41,642 nt of DNA from CAJQQY01 sp964352225 (lineage in GTDB: Bacteria > Bacteroidota > Bacteroidia > Chitinophagales > Saprospiraceae). The translations under genes and the position numbers were made by a program. Positions 39,787 to 41,642 of the stretch are shown here, piece by piece. How positions within the stretch are numbered: position 1 is the stretch's first letter; every line of letters begins with the position of its first letter. The DNA lies in the NCBI GenBank assembly GCA_964352225.1, contig CAYGRM010000013.1:1-41642 (forward strand). The letters are read 5' to 3'. Under the pieces are notes generated by a model. The model worked only from the letters and a program-made list of their open reading frames with translations. It ran no database searches and was not told the origin of the DNA.

Positions 39787-39852
39787 TTGACAAATGTCAG
39801 TTTTAAAGTTGATATAAATCACCTTCTTACCAATAGCTTCCTATTAATTTTA
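39787..39852 (+). promoter_or_regulatory. Paired FNR/CRP-type operator and -7 box for the second universal stress gene
   Basis: Distal box TTGACAAATGTCAG (39787-39800), proximal box TTGATATAAATCAC (39809-39822), -7 element TAATTTTA (39845-39852). Spacings are 22 bp and 23 bases, identical to three other promoters in the window. Confidence 0.75.
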
Positions 39853-39880
39853 AATTGATTTTAAACTTAAAAAAAATACT

Positions 39881-40762
39881 ATGCTTAATACTCAAAATGT
39901 TTCCGTTGCGGTTGACTTATCTAAAACAGATGATAAAGTTTTACGCTATATAAAATTCTTAGCTAATGAATTAAATATTAAAAAACTGAATTTGATTCAT
40001 GTGATACCAAGTATTCTTTCTCCTGGAAATGCTGATTGGGAGATGCATGAAATTTTAGGCCCAGGTTTTAATTTAAGAGACAAAATCAAAGGGCAACTTT
40101 TGACTAAGACGGATTTTCTTTTTGATAATGGAGTATCTGCTGAAGTAGAAATAGTAGAAGGAAATCCTTATCGAGAAATGATTGCTACTGCTGAAAAGTT
40201 AAAATCAAATTTAGTCGTCGTAGGTCGAAAAGAAAAGAGTGAAGGAAGTGGAATTACAGCTCAACGGATTGCTAGAAACTTTTCTGGGCATGTTTTATTT
40301 GTTCCACCTGATGCTCCCTTAAAAATTACTAGAATTTCTGTTCCAGTAGATTTTTCAGATAACTCTGCCAGAGCAATGGAGATGGCTTTAGATCTTGCTG
40401 GCAAAGTGAAAAATTGTTCCGTTAGATGTGTTCATATCGTAAATACGTCTCCTGCCAATTATTATTTAGATTTAAAAACTCGGAATAGATTAGATACTCA
40501 ATTTATGCAAAGCTCTAAAGAAGCTTGGGAGGATTTTATAGAAAAAAACGATTTTAAAAAATTTGATGTACCGATTGACTTTGTGCAAAATTTCAATGAA
40601 AGTAGTTCTAAAATATTATCAAATTATTTTAATAATCAACATTCTGATTTGGTCGTGATGGGAGCGAAAGGACATACCGCTTTTGAAAACTTTCTTTATG
40701 GAAGTGTAACTGAGAAGTTCGTGGACAGTTTTAATGATTGTCCCGTTATGATCGTGAGGTGA
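39881..40762 (+). CDS. Universal stress protein, tandem-domain
   Basis: A 293-residue protein of two UspA-like domains. Domain 1 (about 1-145) has MLNTQNVSVAVDLSKTDDKV at the start, and its C-terminal part has LVVVGRKEKSEGSGITAQRI, a degraded nucleotide site. Domain 2 (about 150-293) has RISVPVDFSDNSARAMEMAL, and the full G-x2-G-x9-G-(S/T) pattern in VVMGAKGHTAFENFLYGSVT. This is the reverse of the other universal stress protein in the window, where domain 1 has the intact site. Cytoplasmic. Controlled by a paired FNR-type operator. A strong bidirectional terminator lies between this gene and gerW. Confidence 0.9.
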   Translation: MLNTQNVSVAVDLSKTDDKVLRYIKFLANELNIKKLNLIHVIPSILSPGNADWEMHEILGPGFNLRDKIKGQLLTKTDFLFDNGVSAEVEIVEGNPYREMIATAEKLKSNLVVVGRKEKSEGSGITAQRIARNFSGHVLFVPPDAPLKITRISVPVDFSDNSARAMEMALDLAGKVKNCSVRCVHIVNTSPANYYLDLKTRNRLDTQFMQSSKEAWEDFIEKNDFKKFDVPIDFVQNFNESSSKILSNYFNNQHSDLVVMGAKGHTAFENFLYGSVTEKFVDSFNDCPVMIVR

Positions 40763-40792
40763 CCTTTATCAGATTAAATAATTATTTTTAAA

Positions 40793-40829
40793 AAAAAGCT
40801 CCCATCTTTTAAAAGGATGGGAGCTTTTT
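40793..40829. terminator. Bidirectional terminator between usp and GerW-like genes
   Basis: AAAAAGCTCCCATC (40793-40806) and GATGGGAGCTTTTT (40816-40829) form a 14-bp perfect stem with A and T runs on both sides, so it can end transcription from both convergent genes. Confidence 0.92.
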
Positions 40830-40833
40830 AGTT

Positions 40834-41202
40834 TTAATTTTTAGCTTCTGCTTTCTTTTGGTTTTCCATGAATTTCCCAATTAAGTCTGGGACTTTTTCA
40901 AAAGCAGCTGCGAGTCCTTTGTTTGTTTTTGTACTGATAAACGAAATCTGCTCACCACGAGTTACTAAAAAACCGATTGGTTCGATACCCATTCCTGCTC
41001 CAGCACCTCCGCCCGTTCCATGTCCTTGTTTAGGTGCATCACCTTCTCCTCCGCCCGTTCCAAATCCCATCCCAACTCTAATGACTGGAATGCAAGAAAA
41101 TTCTCCTAATTGAAAAGTGTTACCAACAACAGTTTCTGTTCTAGCTTCAGTTTGCATAAAGTTGGTAATTTGTTCTAACATTTCTTTCATTTGTAAATCC
41201 AT
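40834..41202 (-). CDS. GerW/YtfJ-family protein
   Basis: A 122-residue protein of the GerW (YtfJ) family, first known from Bacillus spores but common in non-sporulating bacteria. N-terminal helix (MDLQMKEMLEQITNFMQTEA), then strand TVVGNTFQLGEFSCIPVIRV, a Gly-rich loop (GMGFGTGGGEGDAPKQGHG and on to about residue 68) and the domain end GIEPIGFLVTRGEQISFIS, which are all family hallmarks. The C-terminal helix carries VPDLIGKFMEN. Function outside sporulation is unknown. It lies 18 bp downstream of a DUF2953-like gene, which repeats the Bacillus ytfI-ytfJ arrangement. Confidence 0.9.
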   Translation of the reverse strand: MDLQMKEMLEQITNFMQTEARTETVVGNTFQLGEFSCIPVIRVGMGFGTGGGEGDAPKQGHGTGGGAGAGMGIEPIGFLVTRGEQISFISTKTNKGLAAAFEKVPDLIGKFMENQKKAEAKN

Positions 41203-41220
41203 GATTTAATTATTTTAAGG

Positions 41221-41642
41221 TTAAAAAAATAGCGCCCACAAAATCCGAATAGGACGGTTTTGGATTTCTAACAATACTTCTACATTTCCATTGAAGTTAA
41301 TATGCAATTGCCTTTTTTCTTTTTTTAGAAAGTGGAAAATAGGAAATAGGTAGGCATTCCACACATAATTGTTAGTATCAATATTGATAAAAAACTTTCT
41401 GACCTGAAAGGATTTTATAAGCGGTTTTATCTTTTTTCTAAAATTGAATTTGGATGTTTTTTGTTTGGATGGTTTCTTTTTTTTCTGAGTTGTTTTATTT
41501 GGGATGGGGTTGATTTCTAAAAGATTGATTTCTTTTTTCCAAAAAAAAGATTTCATAAGAAGTCGTGGTTCATCATCTTGTAACAAAACTCTTGCTGAAA
41601 AAATATACTTCCATTCGGCTAAGTAAAGATCATTATTAGAAT
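41221..41642 (-). CDS. DUF2953-like protein, 5' end cut off by window edge
   Basis: The frame is open from the window edge to a stop at 41221, so the N-terminus lies outside; a TTG at 41586 is only an internal codon. The visible 139 residues hold WKYIFSARVLLQDDEPRLLM, a Lys-rich linker (about NKTTQKKKKPSKQKTSKF) and a C-terminal part LIKSFQVRKFFINIDTNNYV, then LHINFNGNVEVLLEIQNRPI. That order (acidic strand, basic linker, then the strand F-x-x-x-x-x-x-x-x-I-Q-x-R and a final hydrophobic helix) is the layout of DUF2953 proteins such as YtfI, which neighbour ytfJ/gerW. Its position directly upstream of the GerW-like gene supports this. Sequence similarity is weak, so the call leans on context. 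Confidence 0.6.
   Translation of the reverse strand, partial: SNNDLYLAEWKYIFSARVLLQDDEPRLLMKSFFWKKEINLLEINPIPNKTTQKKKKPSKQKTSKFNFRKKIKPLIKSFQVRKFFINIDTNNYVWNAYLFPIFHFLKKEKRQLHINFNGNVEVLLEIQNRPIRILWALFF

Noticed and set aside
1..41642. tRNA, rRNA or known riboswitch
   Set aside because: No cloverleaf, rRNA core or recognised riboswitch motif was seen on either strand by eye; a covariance-model scan would be needed to exclude small RNAs.

Overview
The window looks like a draft-assembly contig from a member of the phylum Bacteroidota, probably of the Saprospiraceae or a related marine/freshwater lineage. The grounds are strong AT bias, promoters of the Bacteroidota form TAnnTTTG (often followed by GCAC), type IX secretion (T9SS) sorting tails on several secreted proteins, the lipoprotein plus DUF5723 barrel pair, and poor Shine-Dalgarno sites. 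The phylum is well supported; the family is inference. Three runs of exactly ten N (7940-7949, 22808-22817, 29207-29216) are scaffold joins. Each falls inside a gene (an EF-G, a DnaE-type polymerase and an OmpA-family protein), so apparent breaks there should not be read as mutations.

Layout. 1-5.6 kb: end of a TerB-like gene, a small exported protein, mutS convergent with ffh, and a membrane protein. 5.8-11.7 kb: DEAD-box RNA helicase, an EF-G paralogue with a long leader, a DUF3667 membrane protein, an FMN-binding PNPOx-like protein and two small membrane proteins. 11.9-18.5 kb: a lipoprotein/outer-membrane barrel pair ending in a strong terminator, then two tandem arylsulfotransferase-like T9SS cargo proteins. 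19.0-23.2 kb: a two-gene mutagenic polymerase operon, DinB (Pol IV) plus a DnaE2/ImuC-like DnaE. 23.2-27.4 kb: a run of unrelated accessory genes on the minus strand, each followed by a degenerate 70-bp repeat, which looks like a gene-cassette array. 27.4-29.9 kb: single-domain response regulator, coiled-coil membrane protein, OmpA-type peptidoglycan-binding protein and a DUF2834 membrane protein. 30.2-40.8 kb: two tandem-domain universal stress proteins, a Na/phosphate cotransporter with a PhoU-like tail, an unusual Tyr/Trp/His-rich secreted protein, a triple C-type-lectin T9SS protein, a prenyltransferase-fold protein and an L,D-transpeptidase-like lipoprotein. 40.8-41.6 kb: a GerW/YtfJ protein and a DUF2953-like partner, the pairing known from Bacillus ytfI-ytfJ.

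The most interesting signal is regulatory. Five promoters between 31 and 40 kb (both universal stress proteins, the Na/Pi transporter, the Tyr-rich protein and the lectin protein) carry two FNR/CRP-type boxes (TTGAT-N4-ATCAA and variants) whose starts are exactly 22 bp apart. In four of the five the -7 element starts 23 nt after the proximal box ends. This predicts a local regulon under one FNR/DNR-like activator that is not encoded here. Second, several families of 80-140 bp palindromic repeats fill the gaps between genes, often flush with stop codons. One copy is the whole dinB-dnaE spacer and encodes the last five residues of DinB. Third, the 23.2-27.4 kb block may be an integron-like or other cassette array without a visible integrase.
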